NCBI GenBank assembly: GCA_020635495.1
Contig: JACJZQ010000007.1
Span: forward strand, 110,432-174,431
DNA length: 64,000 nucleotides
Direction: 5' to 3'
Source: Flavobacteriales bacterium
GTDB taxonomy: Bacteria; Bacteroidota; Bacteroidia; UBA10329
Shown here: positions 25,818-35,055 of the stretch, in pieces
Position numbering within the stretch: the first letter of the stretch is position 1
How the letters are laid out: each line of letters opens with the position of its first letter
Position numbers and translations under genes: made by a program
Notes under the pieces: model-generated
What the model was told of the DNA's origin: nothing
The model's input: the letters and a program-made list of their open reading frames with translations, nothing else
Database searches by the model: none

Positions 25818-27923
25818 TTAGCTGACTTTTTCTCCTTTAACCTTGGCAATTACCTCTTCTTGGATGTTACGAGGGGCTGCCTCAAAATGATCGAACTCCA
25901 TTGTAGAAGTAGCACGACCAGAAGTAATTGTTCTCAATTGAGTTACGTAACCGAACATCTCTGAAAGTGGAACCAAAGCTTTCACAACCTGAGCACCACC
26001 ACGAGAGTCCATTCCTTGCATCTGTCCTCTTCTTCTGTTAAGGTCTCCCATAACATCTCCCATGTTCTCTTCTGGAGTTACAACCTCAACCTTCATAATA
26101 GGCTCAAGTAATACAGGGCTTGCTTTTCTAACCGCTTCCTTGTACCCGATCTGAGCACATATCTCAAACGAAAGTTGGTCAGAGTCAACCGCGTGGAAGG
26201 ACCCGTCATTCAACGTAACTTTCAGCGTATCCATCTTAAATCCGGCAAGCACACCATTGTTCATGGCCACCTTGAAGCCTTTCTCAACAGCAGGAATAAA
26301 TTCTCTTGGAATGTTACCACCGCTGATGTTATTGATAAACTGTAGACCTTCTCCTTCAAAATCAGAATCTACTGGTCCGAGTTCAAACTGAATATCAGCA
26401 AATTTACCACGGCCACCTGTCTGCTTCTTGTAAACCTCCCTGTGAGATACACTTGCAGTAATTGCTTCCTTGTAGGTTACCTGCGGAGCCCCTTGGTTAC
26501 ACTCAACCTTGAATTCACGCTTCAGACGATCGATGATAATCTCCAAGTGAAGCTCACCCATCCCTGAGATCACAGTCTGACCGGAATCCTCATCAGTATG
26601 AACTTGGAACGTTGGATCCTCTTCAGCCAACTTGGCCAAAGCAACACCCAATTTATCCATGTCAGCTTGTGTCTTAGGCTCAATTGCCAATCCGATAACC
26701 GGATCTGGGAACTTCATAGACTCAAGTACAATCTGCTTCTTTTCATCACAAAGTGTATCTCCTGTCTTGATATCCTTAAATCCAACGGCAGCACCGATAT
26801 CGCCTGCCTCAATGAATGGAATTGCGTTCTGCTTGTTAGCGTGCATTTGAAAGATTCGAGAAATCCTCTCTTTCTTCTGCGTACGCATATTGAACACATA
26901 AGAACCAGCATCCAAACGTCCTGAGTACGCACGGAAAAAGCACAAACGACCTACAAATGGGTCTGTAGCAATCTTGAACGCCAATGCAGCAAATGGTTCA
27001 CTTGCATCAGGTTTTCTTGAAATTGTCTCTTCTGTGTCTGGGTCAGTTCCTTTGATGTTGTCCATGTCAAGGGGACTTGGCATCAACTCCATCACGTAAT
27101 CCAACATTGTTTGAACACCCTTGTTTTTGAAGGCTGAACCACAAAGCATTGGAATTACCTTGTTTGCAACACACGCTTGACGAAGAGCAGCAATAATCTC
27201 ATCCTCAGCTATTGAATTTGGATCTTCGAAATACTTCTCCATCAAAGTATCATCGAACTCAGCAACTGATTCCAAAAGTTTCTCTCTCCACTCATCGACC
27301 TCTTCCTTCATATCAGCAGGAATCTCAACTTCTTTAAAGGTCATTCCGTGGTCATCCTCGTTCCATACCATAGCACGGTAGTACACAAGGTCAACCACTC
27401 CTTTAAAGCTGTCTTCTGCTCCGATAGGCAACTGCAATGGAACTGCATTACCACCAAGCATCTCACGCACTTGACCAACAACCTTTAGGAAGTCAGCACC
27501 GGAACGGTCCATTTTATTAACGAACCCAAGACGAGTTACGTTATAATTATCAGCAAGTCTCCAGTTGGTCTCTGACTGAGGTTCAACACCGTCTACAGCA
27601 GAGAAAAGGAAAACAAGACCATCCAATACACGTAGTGAACGGTTAACCTCAACAGTGAAGTCAACGTGTCCTGGGGTGTCAATGATGTTAACCTTGTACT
27701 TCTGGTCTTTGTAATTCCAGAAACAGGTTGTAGCAGCAGAGGTAATGGTAATACCACGCTCTTGCTCTTGCTCCATCCAGTCCATGGTAGCTGCACCATC
27801 GTGCACCTCACCGATCTTGTGGTTTACACCAGCGTAGAAAAGGATACGTTCAGTGGTAGTTGTTTTACCAGCATCGATGTGCGCTGCAATACCAATGTTC
27901 CGTGTGTACTTTAAGTCTGCCAT
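25818..27923 (-). CDS. fusA: translation elongation factor G
   Basis: EF-G is the GTPase that drives tRNA-mRNA translocation and, with RRF, ribosome recycling. It is 701 residues. G-domain motifs are AHIDAGKTTTTERIL (P-loop, ~15), RGITITSAAT (switch I), DTPGHVDF (G3) and NKMDR (G4). Domain IV/V blocks include GRGKFADIQFELGPV and MGDLNRRRGQMQGMDSRGG. It is third in the str block after rpsL and rpsG, and is the canonical translational form rather than a paralogue. Confidence 0.98.
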   Translation of the reverse strand: MADLKYTRNIGIAAHIDAGKTTTTERILFYAGVNHKIGEVHDGAATMDWMEQEQERGITITSAATTCFWNYKDQKYKVNIIDTPGHVDFTVEVNRSLRVLDGLVFLFSAVDGVEPQSETNWRLADNYNVTRLGFVNKMDRSGADFLKVVGQVREMLGGNAVPLQLPIGAEDSFKGVVDLVYYRAMVWNEDDHGMTFKEVEIPADMKEEVDEWREKLLESVAEFDDTLMEKYFEDPNSIAEDEIIAALRQACVANKVIPMLCGSAFKNKGVQTMLDYVMELMPSPLDMDNIKGTDPDTEETISRKPDASEPFAALAFKIATDPFVGRLCFFRAYSGRLDAGSYVFNMRTQKKERISRIFQMHANKQNAIPFIEAGDIGAAVGFKDIKTGDTLCDEKKQIVLESMKFPDPVIGLAIEPKTQADMDKLGVALAKLAEEDPTFQVHTDEDSGQTVISGMGELHLEIIIDRLKREFKVECNQGAPQVTYKEAITASVSHREVYKKQTGGRGKFADIQFELGPVDSDFEGEGLQFINNISGGNIPREFIPAVEKGFKVAMNNGVLAGFKMDTLKVTLNDGSFHAVDSDQLSFEICAQIGYKEAVRKASPVLLEPIMKVEVVTPEENMGDVMGDLNRRRGQMQGMDSRGGAQVVKALVPLSEMFGYVTQLRTITSGRATSTMEFDHFEAAPRNIQEEVIAKVKGEKVS

Positions 27924-27941
27924 TTTTCCTTTATCTACCTA

Positions 27942-28415
27942 TTAAAACTTGAAATGAGAGAATGCCTTATTGGCTTCAGCCATTCTCAAAGTATCTTCCT
28001 TCTTCTTGAAAGCAGCTCCTTCTTCTTTAGCAGCGGCAAGAATTTCAGCAGCCAATTTTCTTGACATGCTTTTATCGTTACGCTTCTTAGAATAATCGAT
28101 CATCCACTTGATTCCCAGAGCGAGTTTTCGTTTCGGACGAACCTCAACAGGAATCTGGAAAGTAGAACCACCAACTCTTCGGCTTTTAACCTCTACTGGC
28201 GGCATGATGTTGTTTAAGGCTTTTTTCCAAACTTCAAGTCCAGATTCTTCGTCACCAGACTTTTGATCCACGATTTCAATTGCATCGTAAAACACCTTTA
28301 GAGCAACGCTCTTCTTACCATCAACCATAAGGCTGTTTACAAAACGAGTTACCAGGGTATCCTTGAATTTCGGATCCGGTACAAGCTCTCTTTTCTTAGG
28401 TATCGACTTTCTCAT
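27942..28415 (-). CDS. rpsG: 30S ribosomal protein uS7
   Basis: uS7 nucleates the 30S head. It is 157 residues starting MRKSIPKKRELVPDPKFKD. The signature region VTRFVNSLMVDGKKSVALKV and the KRKLALGIKWMIDYSKKRND block are typical. It is between rpsL and fusA. Confidence 0.98.
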   Translation of the reverse strand: MRKSIPKKRELVPDPKFKDTLVTRFVNSLMVDGKKSVALKVFYDAIEIVDQKSGDEESGLEVWKKALNNIMPPVEVKSRRVGGSTFQIPVEVRPKRKLALGIKWMIDYSKKRNDKSMSRKLAAEILAAAKEEGAAFKKKEDTLRMAEANKAFSHFKF

Positions 28416-28430
28416 TGTCTATATACTCTC

Positions 28431-28811
28431 TTATTTCTTAACCTTAGGACGCTTGGCGCCATACTTGGAGCGACCTTGTTTTCTATCATCAACACCAGCG
28501 GTGTCCAACGCACCACGTACGATGTGGTAACGAACACCTGGAAGGTCTTTAACTCTTCCACCTCTTACAAGCACAATAGAGTGCTCTTGAAGGTTGTGTC
28601 CTTCTCCACCGATGTAGGCGTTAACTTCTTTACCATTGGTAAGTCTTACCCTGGCAACCTTTCTCATCGCTGAGTTTGGCTTCTTAGGAGTAGTTGTGTA
28701 AACACGTACACAAACACCTCTTCTTTGTGGGCAAGAGTCCAATGCTGCCGATTTACTCTTATTGGTAATCGTCTTTCTTCCCTTCCTTACAAGCTGCTGT
28801 ATCGTAGGCAT
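28431..28811 (-). CDS. rpsL: 30S ribosomal protein uS12
   Basis: uS12 controls decoding accuracy and is the streptomycin-resistance locus in other bacteria. It is 126 residues, starting MPTIQQLVRKGRKTITNKSK. The streptomycin-relevant loop reads TTPKKPNSAMRKVARVRLTN with Lys in the usual place, and the second loop is RGGRVKDLPGVRYHIVRG. It is the first gene of the cluster, with its promoter at 28864-28894. Confidence 0.98.
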   Translation of the reverse strand: MPTIQQLVRKGRKTITNKSKSAALDSCPQRRGVCVRVYTTTPKKPNSAMRKVARVRLTNGKEVNAYIGGEGHNLQEHSIVLVRGGRVKDLPGVRYHIVRGALDTAGVDDRKQGRSKYGAKRPKVKK

Positions 28812-28863
28812 GGCGCGGCTTTCGTTGATTTTCTAGTTCAGTACCCCATTATTTAAGGGTCGG

Positions 28864-28894
28864 CAAAGGTAGACATTAGTTTCCGAAAAACAAC
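28864..28894 (-). promoter_or_regulatory. promoter of the str-S10-spc-alpha cluster
   Basis: On the minus strand a TACCTTTG box (28864-28871) matches the Bacteroidota -7 consensus TAnnTTTG, and a GTTG (28891-28894) stands 19 bases upstream as the -33 element. This is the best-spaced promoter in the window. The next 50 bases to the rpsL ATG form a leader with no evident hairpin. Confidence 0.75.
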
Positions 28895-28956
28895 ACGGAT
28901 TAGACGAATTGCGAAGACTTTTTTTTACCTCTCGATTTTTGGTCTTCCTCAGAAAC

Positions 28957-28985
28957 GAAAAAAGCCCCTCGGAAGGGGCTCTTTT
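28957..28985 (-). terminator. intrinsic terminator after the SprB-repeat protein gene
   Basis: On the minus strand a stem AGCCCCT / AGGGGCT with a 4-base TCCG loop is followed by six T. It is 16 bases past the stop of the 1177-residue gene. The A run on its other side could let it act in both directions. Confidence 0.85.
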
Positions 28986-29000
28986 CACATGGTCAGAATC

Positions 29001-32000
29001 CTATTTGATAAGGGTAACATAACCCTTCAATTCATAGTCAGTTATTGAGTCGGAATCGATGCCTTTGGCCGTGATCACATAATAATATGTACCAGCCTCA
29101 AGTAACAATCCACTCGTTGATCTTCCTTCCCATCCAGCCAGCGGCTGCGTCCACTCGTATACCTTTTCTCCCCAACGGTTATACACCTGTCCTTTGAAGT
29201 CGTAGATATTTCTAATTGAGAATGGGAAGAAGTCATTAGCTACCGGATCGATAGGGAACATATCATTGATTCCATCTCCATTTGGCGTAATGACATTTGG
29301 AACCACCAATTCTGACGTAGGCACCACATACATTCCATTAACCAGAGTTAACGTGTCTGAACAACCAGTAATGTCATTGTAAGCAATGAGGGTAACATCA
29401 AAGCTTCCAGAATCTGCATAAAGGTGTTGGAAAGACAATGTATCGAACGTGGTAATGGTATTGCCATCTCCGAAAATCCACTCATAAGCTGTTCCTCCTT
29501 CAGATAGGTTAGTAACAGTAATATCTACTGGTTGAAGTCCACTATCTGGGCTCAGAGAGAAATTCGCAACCAAAGGATTCAATGGCGGATCGATAGTGGC
29601 CAACGCTGATGCAGTACACCCATTGGCATCTGTAACGACAACTGTAAAATCTCCAGCATCAAGCCCCATTGCTGTACTTGAGGTTTGTGCATCCGGATCA
29701 TTCCATAAATAGCTGTAAGGCATGATCCCTCCTGTTACCTGTGATTCCGCAATTCCATCTGCCGAATAATCGCAAGTAAGCGGAGTTGTAGAAGTAACCT
29801 CAACAATTAACGTGTCTGGTTCATCAATCACCACATTTAACCACTGCGCCATACAACCGTTGGCATCTGTAACATCAACATTATATGTTCCAGGAGGAAG
29901 GTTTCCTGCCAAAGCCGTAGACTGCGAAGTAGGGTCATTCCATAAATATGTATATGGAGGAGTTCCGCCTGCCGCACTGATCTCTGCCGAGCCATCATCC
30001 AAACCAAAACATGAAACATCTTCTTGGGAAACCAAGGTAAGTTGCATCATGGTAGGTTCTGGAACCAGAATGTTTTGCAACTGCTGAACGCAGTTGTTGG
30101 CATCAGTCACGGTCAGTGAATAAGATCCAGCAGGAATTCCAGTCAATGGATTACCTGATACTGCCCCTGGATTCCACTCATATGTATATGTAGGAGTTCC
30201 TCCGGAAACTGTTGCAAAGATTTGCGCATCAGAACTTCCATTACAAGAAGCGCTGTCTATTGCAACCGCAATGGAAATGGCAGATGCTTCTGTAATTGCT
30301 ACTGAGGCTGTTGCCGTGCACAGATTAGCATCTGTGACCACCACATTATAGATACCAGCTTCAAGGCCAGTGGCGCTGGCAGTAGTCTGTAAATTCGGGT
30401 CATCCCATAGATATGTGAATGGCCCCGTGCCTCCTAGTTGAGACACAAGTGCAATGCCATCACTTCCTCCGTTACAAGAAACGGCCTGATTTTCTACAGC
30501 TATTAGAACCAGCGGATCAGGTTCTGTGATTGTTATCGACAATGTGGTATCGCAAGTCTGCGAAGATGATACAGTGACTGACCAAGTACCAGCCGGAAGG
30601 TTCGAAGCTGTGGCAGTCGTTTGAAGCAAAGGATCATTCCAAGCATACGTCAGGTTTATACCGTTAGCCGTAACAGTGGCCTGTCCATTCGACTCACCAA
30701 AACAAGCTACGGATTGATCCATGACAACCGATGCAGCAAAAGGCTGCGGCTGACCAATAGTGGCAGTATCTGTTGCCATACAACCGTTAGCATCTGTAAT
30801 TTCTACTACCCAATCGCCTGCTGGTAAGTTGGTTGCAGTTTGTGTAATCTGAGTTCCAGGGTCGTTCCAAGCATACGAGTAAGGCTCAGTTCCTCCCATT
30901 CCCATTACAGAAGCTTCGCCATTGGCAAAGCCGAAGCAATCTGCACTGATCGTACCGAATACTTGAGCGGTAAGTGTATCGGGCTGTGGAACCACAACCG
31001 TTGCAACTACTTCACATTGATTGGAATCGACAACCGTAACCTCATAAGTACCCGCAGGCAAATTCGATGCTGTTGGGGTTGTTTGATTGGACAGATCATT
31101 CCATGAGTACGTGAACGGGGCAGTGCCTCCGTTTACAACCACCGTTGCTTGACCATCTGCCAAACCAAAACATGAAACGCTGTCTGAGCTGGATGAAAGG
31201 GTTGGGGCAACTATATTTCCAAAGTCTCCCTCGTGATAGGTTCCATCTGCAGCGCTTCCTCCAAATCCATTACCACCGTCAATGATAACGCTAGCATTGA
31301 GCGTGTTTGCCTGACATGGATTGGTAAATATTTTGATTCGGCCTCCTGAACCACCGCCACCTTGAACACCACCAGAACCAGCATTAGCAGAGCCACTGTT
31401 GCTACCACAGAAGAAATCGCTGTACGTACAACCTGAAGTACCTGCTCCTGCAGCACCACCATTAGTTCCATTTCCTCCAGACGAACGCAGTGTGCCAGTG
31501 ATATTGGCTACTCCAAATGCTTGAATTAGAATTCCACCTCCAGAGCCACCTCCAGAGCCACCTCCACCTCCTGCGCCAGAAGAAAAGGTCCTTTCACCAC
31601 ACTCGTTGCAGCCATCTGAACAGCAGTCTGAAGTTGTTCCTCCGTTACCTCCAGCTCCTCCGGCACCAGTGGTCTCTCCATTGACAGAAATTGTTCCTGC
31701 TACTGTCAATTGACCAGGCGTATTCAGAACAATCATACCACCTCCGGCTCCACCTGCGGAACCAGATGCACCATTTGTAGCACTTTTACCACCACCTCCG
31801 GCTCCGGCTCCTCCAGAACCCAAGTCAATATCCGTACCTGTAGCCGTTCCGTATGTAGTCCCAACCGCACCTCCAGCGCCTCCAGTACCTGCTTGAGGAC
31901 TAGCACATCCAGCGAGATCCATACCGGAAAAATTACCTGAGTTGTAAGCCGCACCGTTTCCACCTAATCCTCCAGTGTTTGCAGCACCGCCATAGCTTCC

Positions 32001-32534
32001 ACCGCCACCGGCTCCGCCACCACCAGCTCCACAAACAAAGCCATACTCATCTCCAAAATTCTGACACTGTTGCTTGGGTCCCAAACCTATTGTTCCATTG
32101 ACACCAGCAACTCCAGCACCTGGACCAGTACCAGCAGAACCAGAAGTTCCACCAGCAACATCAATCACCAAACAATTGTCTTTATCAATACACCCTGTAA
32201 GCGCACCAACATTGTTTCCACTAGTCCCTCCAGAACCACCAACTCCACCTGAGAAACCCGCACCATCACCAATGATGTCTCCAAGGACCTCAATATTGGC
32301 TGCATTGATAACCAATTCTCCACAGCCACCACTCGAGTAAGGAGTAACCGAACAAACGACACCAGGATCCACTCTAAACAGACCACTGACATTATAAGTA
32401 CCCGATAAGGCGGTGTTTGAAGTAATGATCAGGTCTCCTGCAATTGGAGTGGTTCCACACTGACCGAGAACCTTAGAATGTATACCGAATACTGAAATCG
32501 TAATTGCTACAAAAACGGTAAAAAGTTTTCTCAT
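29001..32534 (-). CDS. large secreted SprB-repeat protein with T9SS type B sorting domain
   Basis: This is a predicted cell-surface or secreted protein exported by Sec and then T9SS. The ATG at 32532-32534 (1177 residues) gives a good signal peptide (MRKLFTVFVAITISVFG... ending VLGQ). The next ~430 residues are Gly-rich low complexity (GGAGG runs) with a Cys cluster CCSDGCNECG. Seven tandem ~77-residue SprB repeats follow (31205 to 29590), each with a Cys, a SYxWNDP-type core and AGxYxVxVTDANxC. Then comes one PKD domain (YEWIFGDGNT), and a gliding-motility-associated C-terminal domain (VITPNGDGINDMFPI, YNRWGEKVYEW, GTYYYVITA). Its function may be adhesion or gliding; no catalytic domain is seen. 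It has its own promoter and terminator. Confidence 0.9.
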   Translation of the reverse strand: MRKLFTVFVAITISVFGIHSKVLGQCGTTPIAGDLIITSNTALSGTYNVSGLFRVDPGVVCSVTPYSSGGCGELVINAANIEVLGDIIGDGAGFSGGVGGSGGTSGNNVGALTGCIDKDNCLVIDVAGGTSGSAGTGPGAGVAGVNGTIGLGPKQQCQNFGDEYGFVCGAGGGGAGGGGSYGGAANTGGLGGNGAAYNSGNFSGMDLAGCASPQAGTGGAGGAVGTTYGTATGTDIDLGSGGAGAGGGGKSATNGASGSAGGAGGGMIVLNTPGQLTVAGTISVNGETTGAGGAGGNGGTTSDCCSDGCNECGERTFSSGAGGGGGSGGGSGGGILIQAFGVANITGTLRSSGGNGTNGGAAGAGTSGCTYSDFFCGSNSGSANAGSGGVQGGGGSGGRIKIFTNPCQANTLNASVIIDGGNGFGGSAADGTYHEGDFGNIVAPTLSSSSDSVSCFGLADGQATVVVNGGTAPFTYSWNDLSNQTTPTASNLPAGTYEVTVVDSNQCEVVATVVVPQPDTLTAQVFGTISADCFGFANGEASVMGMGGTEPYSYAWNDPGTQITQTATNLPAGDWVVEITDANGCMATDTATIGQPQPFAASVVMDQSVACFGESNGQATVTANGINLTYAWNDPLLQTTATASNLPAGTWSVTVSSSQTCDTTLSITITEPDPLVLIAVENQAVSCNGGSDGIALVSQLGGTGPFTYLWDDPNLQTTASATGLEAGIYNVVVTDANLCTATASVAITEASAISIAVAIDSASCNGSSDAQIFATVSGGTPTYTYEWNPGAVSGNPLTGIPAGSYSLTVTDANNCVQQLQNILVPEPTMMQLTLVSQEDVSCFGLDDGSAEISAAGGTPPYTYLWNDPTSQSTALAGNLPPGTYNVDVTDANGCMAQWLNVVIDEPDTLIVEVTSTTPLTCDYSADGIAESQVTGGIMPYSYLWNDPDAQTSSTAMGLDAGDFTVVVTDANGCTASALATIDPPLNPLVANFSLSPDSGLQPVDITVTNLSEGGTAYEWIFGDGNTITTFDTLSFQHLYADSGSFDVTLIAYNDITGCSDTLTLVNGMYVVPTSELVVPNVITPNGDGINDMFPIDPVANDFFPFSIRNIYDFKGQVYNRWGEKVYEWTQPLAGWEGRSTSGLLLEAGTYYYVITAKGIDSDSITDYELKGYVTLIK

Positions 32535-32578
32535 GCTACCATATAAAACCCCTTGTGAAAGGGCGGTTTTGAACAAAG

Positions 32579-32586
32579 CAAAGCTA
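32579..32586 (-). promoter_or_regulatory. -7 promoter box for the SprB-repeat gene
   Basis: TAGCTTTG on the minus strand matches TAnnTTTG, 44 bases upstream of the chosen ATG. The leader between them contains an imperfect hairpin (32543-32572, AAAAC-CCCTT arms). No well-spaced -33 TTG was found. Confidence 0.55.
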
Positions 32587-32697
32587 TCATTTTTAAGATT
32601 ACATGTTTACCTCAAAAACTTAGCTTCAAATATTCACTTCTGTTGAAAATCGGATCACAATATCGGTCCATTTTAATCGATAGGGATATGCGATGCA

Positions 32698-32705
32698 TAA
32701 CTTTG
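32698..32705 (+). promoter_or_regulatory. -7 promoter box abutting the uvrD/pcrA start
   Basis: TAACTTTG matches TAnnTTTG exactly and ends only seven bases before the ATG at 32713. Transcription would start at or next to the start codon, which implies a leaderless or nearly leaderless mRNA. Confidence 0.55.
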
Positions 32706-32712
32706 CCGTCAC

Positions 32713-35055
32713 ATGGAGTATTTGAACGAACTGAACGATGAACAGCGAAGAGCTGTGGAACAACTGCAAGGTCCTGTAATGATCATTGCCGGTGCGGGTT
32801 CTGGTAAAACCAGGGTCTTGACATACCGAGTGGCTCATCTCATTAATAGTGGTGCCGACCCATTCAATATTCTGGCATTGACCTTTACCAATAAGGCCGC
32901 AAAGGAGATGCGTACCCGGATTGAAACCATGGTTGGCCCAGAGGCAAGAAACATTTGGATGGGAACTTTCCATTCGGTTTTCGCCAAAATTCTACGGTTT
33001 GAAGCTGAGAAGATCGGATACCCATCCAATTTCACGATTTACGACACTGCAGACTCCAAGAACCTCATCAAAGCTATTCTGAAAGAAGAGCAGCTTGACG
33101 ACAAGACCTACAAACCCAGTTTAGTACTGAATAGAATTTCGGCCGCTAAAACCAATCTGATATCGGCAAACGAATACCTCAAAAACGATGAGCTTTTTGC
33201 GGAAGACAGGATGAGCGCCAAACCGAAACTCGGCATCTTATATCAGAAGTATTCTGAAAGACTGTTTCGGTCTGGTGCCATGGATTTTGATGATCTGTTG
33301 TATTGGACAAATGTTCTGCTTCGCGATTTTCCTGATGTGTTGAACAAGTACCAGAACCGTTTCAAGTTTGTGATGGTAGATGAGTATCAGGACACCAATT
33401 ATGCCCAGTATCTCATTGTTAAACGCCTTGCTGCCAAATTCGAGAATATCTGTGTTGTTGGAGATGATGCGCAATCTATCTATGCATTCAGAGGAGCAAA
33501 CATTCAGAACATCCTCAATTTCAGAAAAGATTACCCGGATGTAAAAACCTACAAGCTTGAACAGAATTATCGTTCTACCAAACATATTGTGGGAGCCGCC
33601 AATCAGGTGATTGAGCAGAACAAGGACAGACTGAAAAAGACGGTTTGGACAAGCAACACGGAAGGTGAGCCGATAAAAGTTGTTCGCAACCTAACGGATA
33701 ATGAAGAGGGCATGATGGTGGCCCGTTCCATTTTTGAAACGAAAATGAACGAGCAGGCCCACGATAAAGAGTTTGCTGTTCTCTACCGAACCAATGCTCA
33801 ATCAAGAGCTATTGAGGAGGCAATGCGGAAAATGAACATTCCCTATCGGATCTACGGTGGGCAAAGTTTCTACCAGCGCAAAGAGATAAAAGACCTCATC
33901 GCCTATTTCAGAATGGTCATTAATCCGCAAGATGAGGAAGCGTTGAAACGGATCATCAATTATCCTGCAAGGGGAATTGGTAAAACAACCGTTGACAAGG
34001 TCACAATTCTGGCCAATGATTGGAAAAAGGATGCCTATTCCATTATCAGCTCGCCTGAAATAAGGCAAGCTCAATTCAATGCAGGCACCGCCAAGAAGCT
34101 TGAAATGTTCGTCAACATGATAGAGAGTTTCAGAATTGACCTTCCGAAGGTCGATGCTTACGAATTGGGCGCTAGAATCGCCTCGACTTCTGGGTTGGTT
34201 GGAGACCTGTATTCTGATAAATCGCCTGAAGGAGTTAGCCGATACGAAAATGTGCAGGAACTTCTGAACGGACTGAAGGAATTTGTCGAAGAACAGCCAG
34301 GCGAAGATGAAGTTGTGGTTGAACCTCAGATCAAAACACTGGACCGATTTACTGAAGACATTGCTCTATTGACCGATGCTGACAAGGACAACGACCCTGA
34401 GAATAACAATAAAGTTTCTTTGATGACGATCCACGCATCCAAAGGACTTGAATTCCCATACGTTTACATAGTAGGGTTAGAGGAGAACCTGTTCCCCTCT
34501 CAGCTTTCTCTGAGTTCCAGACAAGACCTGGAAGAAGAACGCAGGTTGTTCTATGTTGCACTGACGAGGGCAGAAAAAAAGGTTCAACTGAGCTATGCAG
34601 TAAGCCGATTTCGCTGGGGAAACCTCGTACACAGTGAACCAAGCCGGTTCATTGAAGAGATTCCGGAGGCTCATTTGGATGTAACCGCCTCAAAACCAGC
34701 AGTTAGTAATAATTCCGTAACTTCGTCAGGTTGGAGTCGTAAGACGCAACCGTTTAATAGAAAACCATTATTATCTACAGGAAAAAGAATGGAAACCAAA
34801 TCTAGAAACCTCACTAAATACGATGATAGCCGCAAGCCAAGTGGATTGGATACCGGTGAGGGAAATAGCGAACATGTCAACCGAATTATTGTGGGCACAG
34901 AAGTGATTCATGATAAGTTTGGAAAAGGTGAAGTTATTGCCATGGATGGAGTTGCACCGAATATAAAAGCCACCGTAGCTTTTCAAGGGGCTGGAAATAA
35001 GCAATTACTTCTCAAATTCGCCAAACTCAGAATTGTTGGCAAAGCCAAGCAATGA
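32713..35055 (+). CDS. UvrD/PcrA-type superfamily 1 DNA helicase
   Basis: A 3'-5' DNA helicase for repair and replication-fork maintenance. It is 780 residues and contains the full SF1A motif set: Walker A AGAGSGKTRVL (~26), VDEYQDTNYAQY, GDDAQSIYAFRGA, LEQNYRST, TIHASKGLEFPYVYIVGLEE and ALTRAEKKVQLSYA. After the helicase core a low-complexity linker (~660-720) leads to a small C-terminal domain (VIHDKFGKGEVIAMDG) of the kind seen at PcrA/UvrD ends. The next gene overlaps the stop by four bases. Confidence 0.95.
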   Translation: MEYLNELNDEQRRAVEQLQGPVMIIAGAGSGKTRVLTYRVAHLINSGADPFNILALTFTNKAAKEMRTRIETMVGPEARNIWMGTFHSVFAKILRFEAEKIGYPSNFTIYDTADSKNLIKAILKEEQLDDKTYKPSLVLNRISAAKTNLISANEYLKNDELFAEDRMSAKPKLGILYQKYSERLFRSGAMDFDDLLYWTNVLLRDFPDVLNKYQNRFKFVMVDEYQDTNYAQYLIVKRLAAKFENICVVGDDAQSIYAFRGANIQNILNFRKDYPDVKTYKLEQNYRSTKHIVGAANQVIEQNKDRLKKTVWTSNTEGEPIKVVRNLTDNEEGMMVARSIFETKMNEQAHDKEFAVLYRTNAQSRAIEEAMRKMNIPYRIYGGQSFYQRKEIKDLIAYFRMVINPQDEEALKRIINYPARGIGKTTVDKVTILANDWKKDAYSIISSPEIRQAQFNAGTAKKLEMFVNMIESFRIDLPKVDAYELGARIASTSGLVGDLYSDKSPEGVSRYENVQELLNGLKEFVEEQPGEDEVVVEPQIKTLDRFTEDIALLTDADKDNDPENNNKVSLMTIHASKGLEFPYVYIVGLEENLFPSQLSLSSRQDLEEERRLFYVALTRAEKKVQLSYAVSRFRWGNLVHSEPSRFIEEIPEAHLDVTASKPAVSNNSVTSSGWSRKTQPFNRKPLLSTGKRMETKSRNLTKYDDSRKPSGLDTGEGNSEHVNRIIVGTEVIHDKFGKGEVIAMDGVAPNIKATVAFQGAGNKQLLLKFAKLRIVGKAKQ

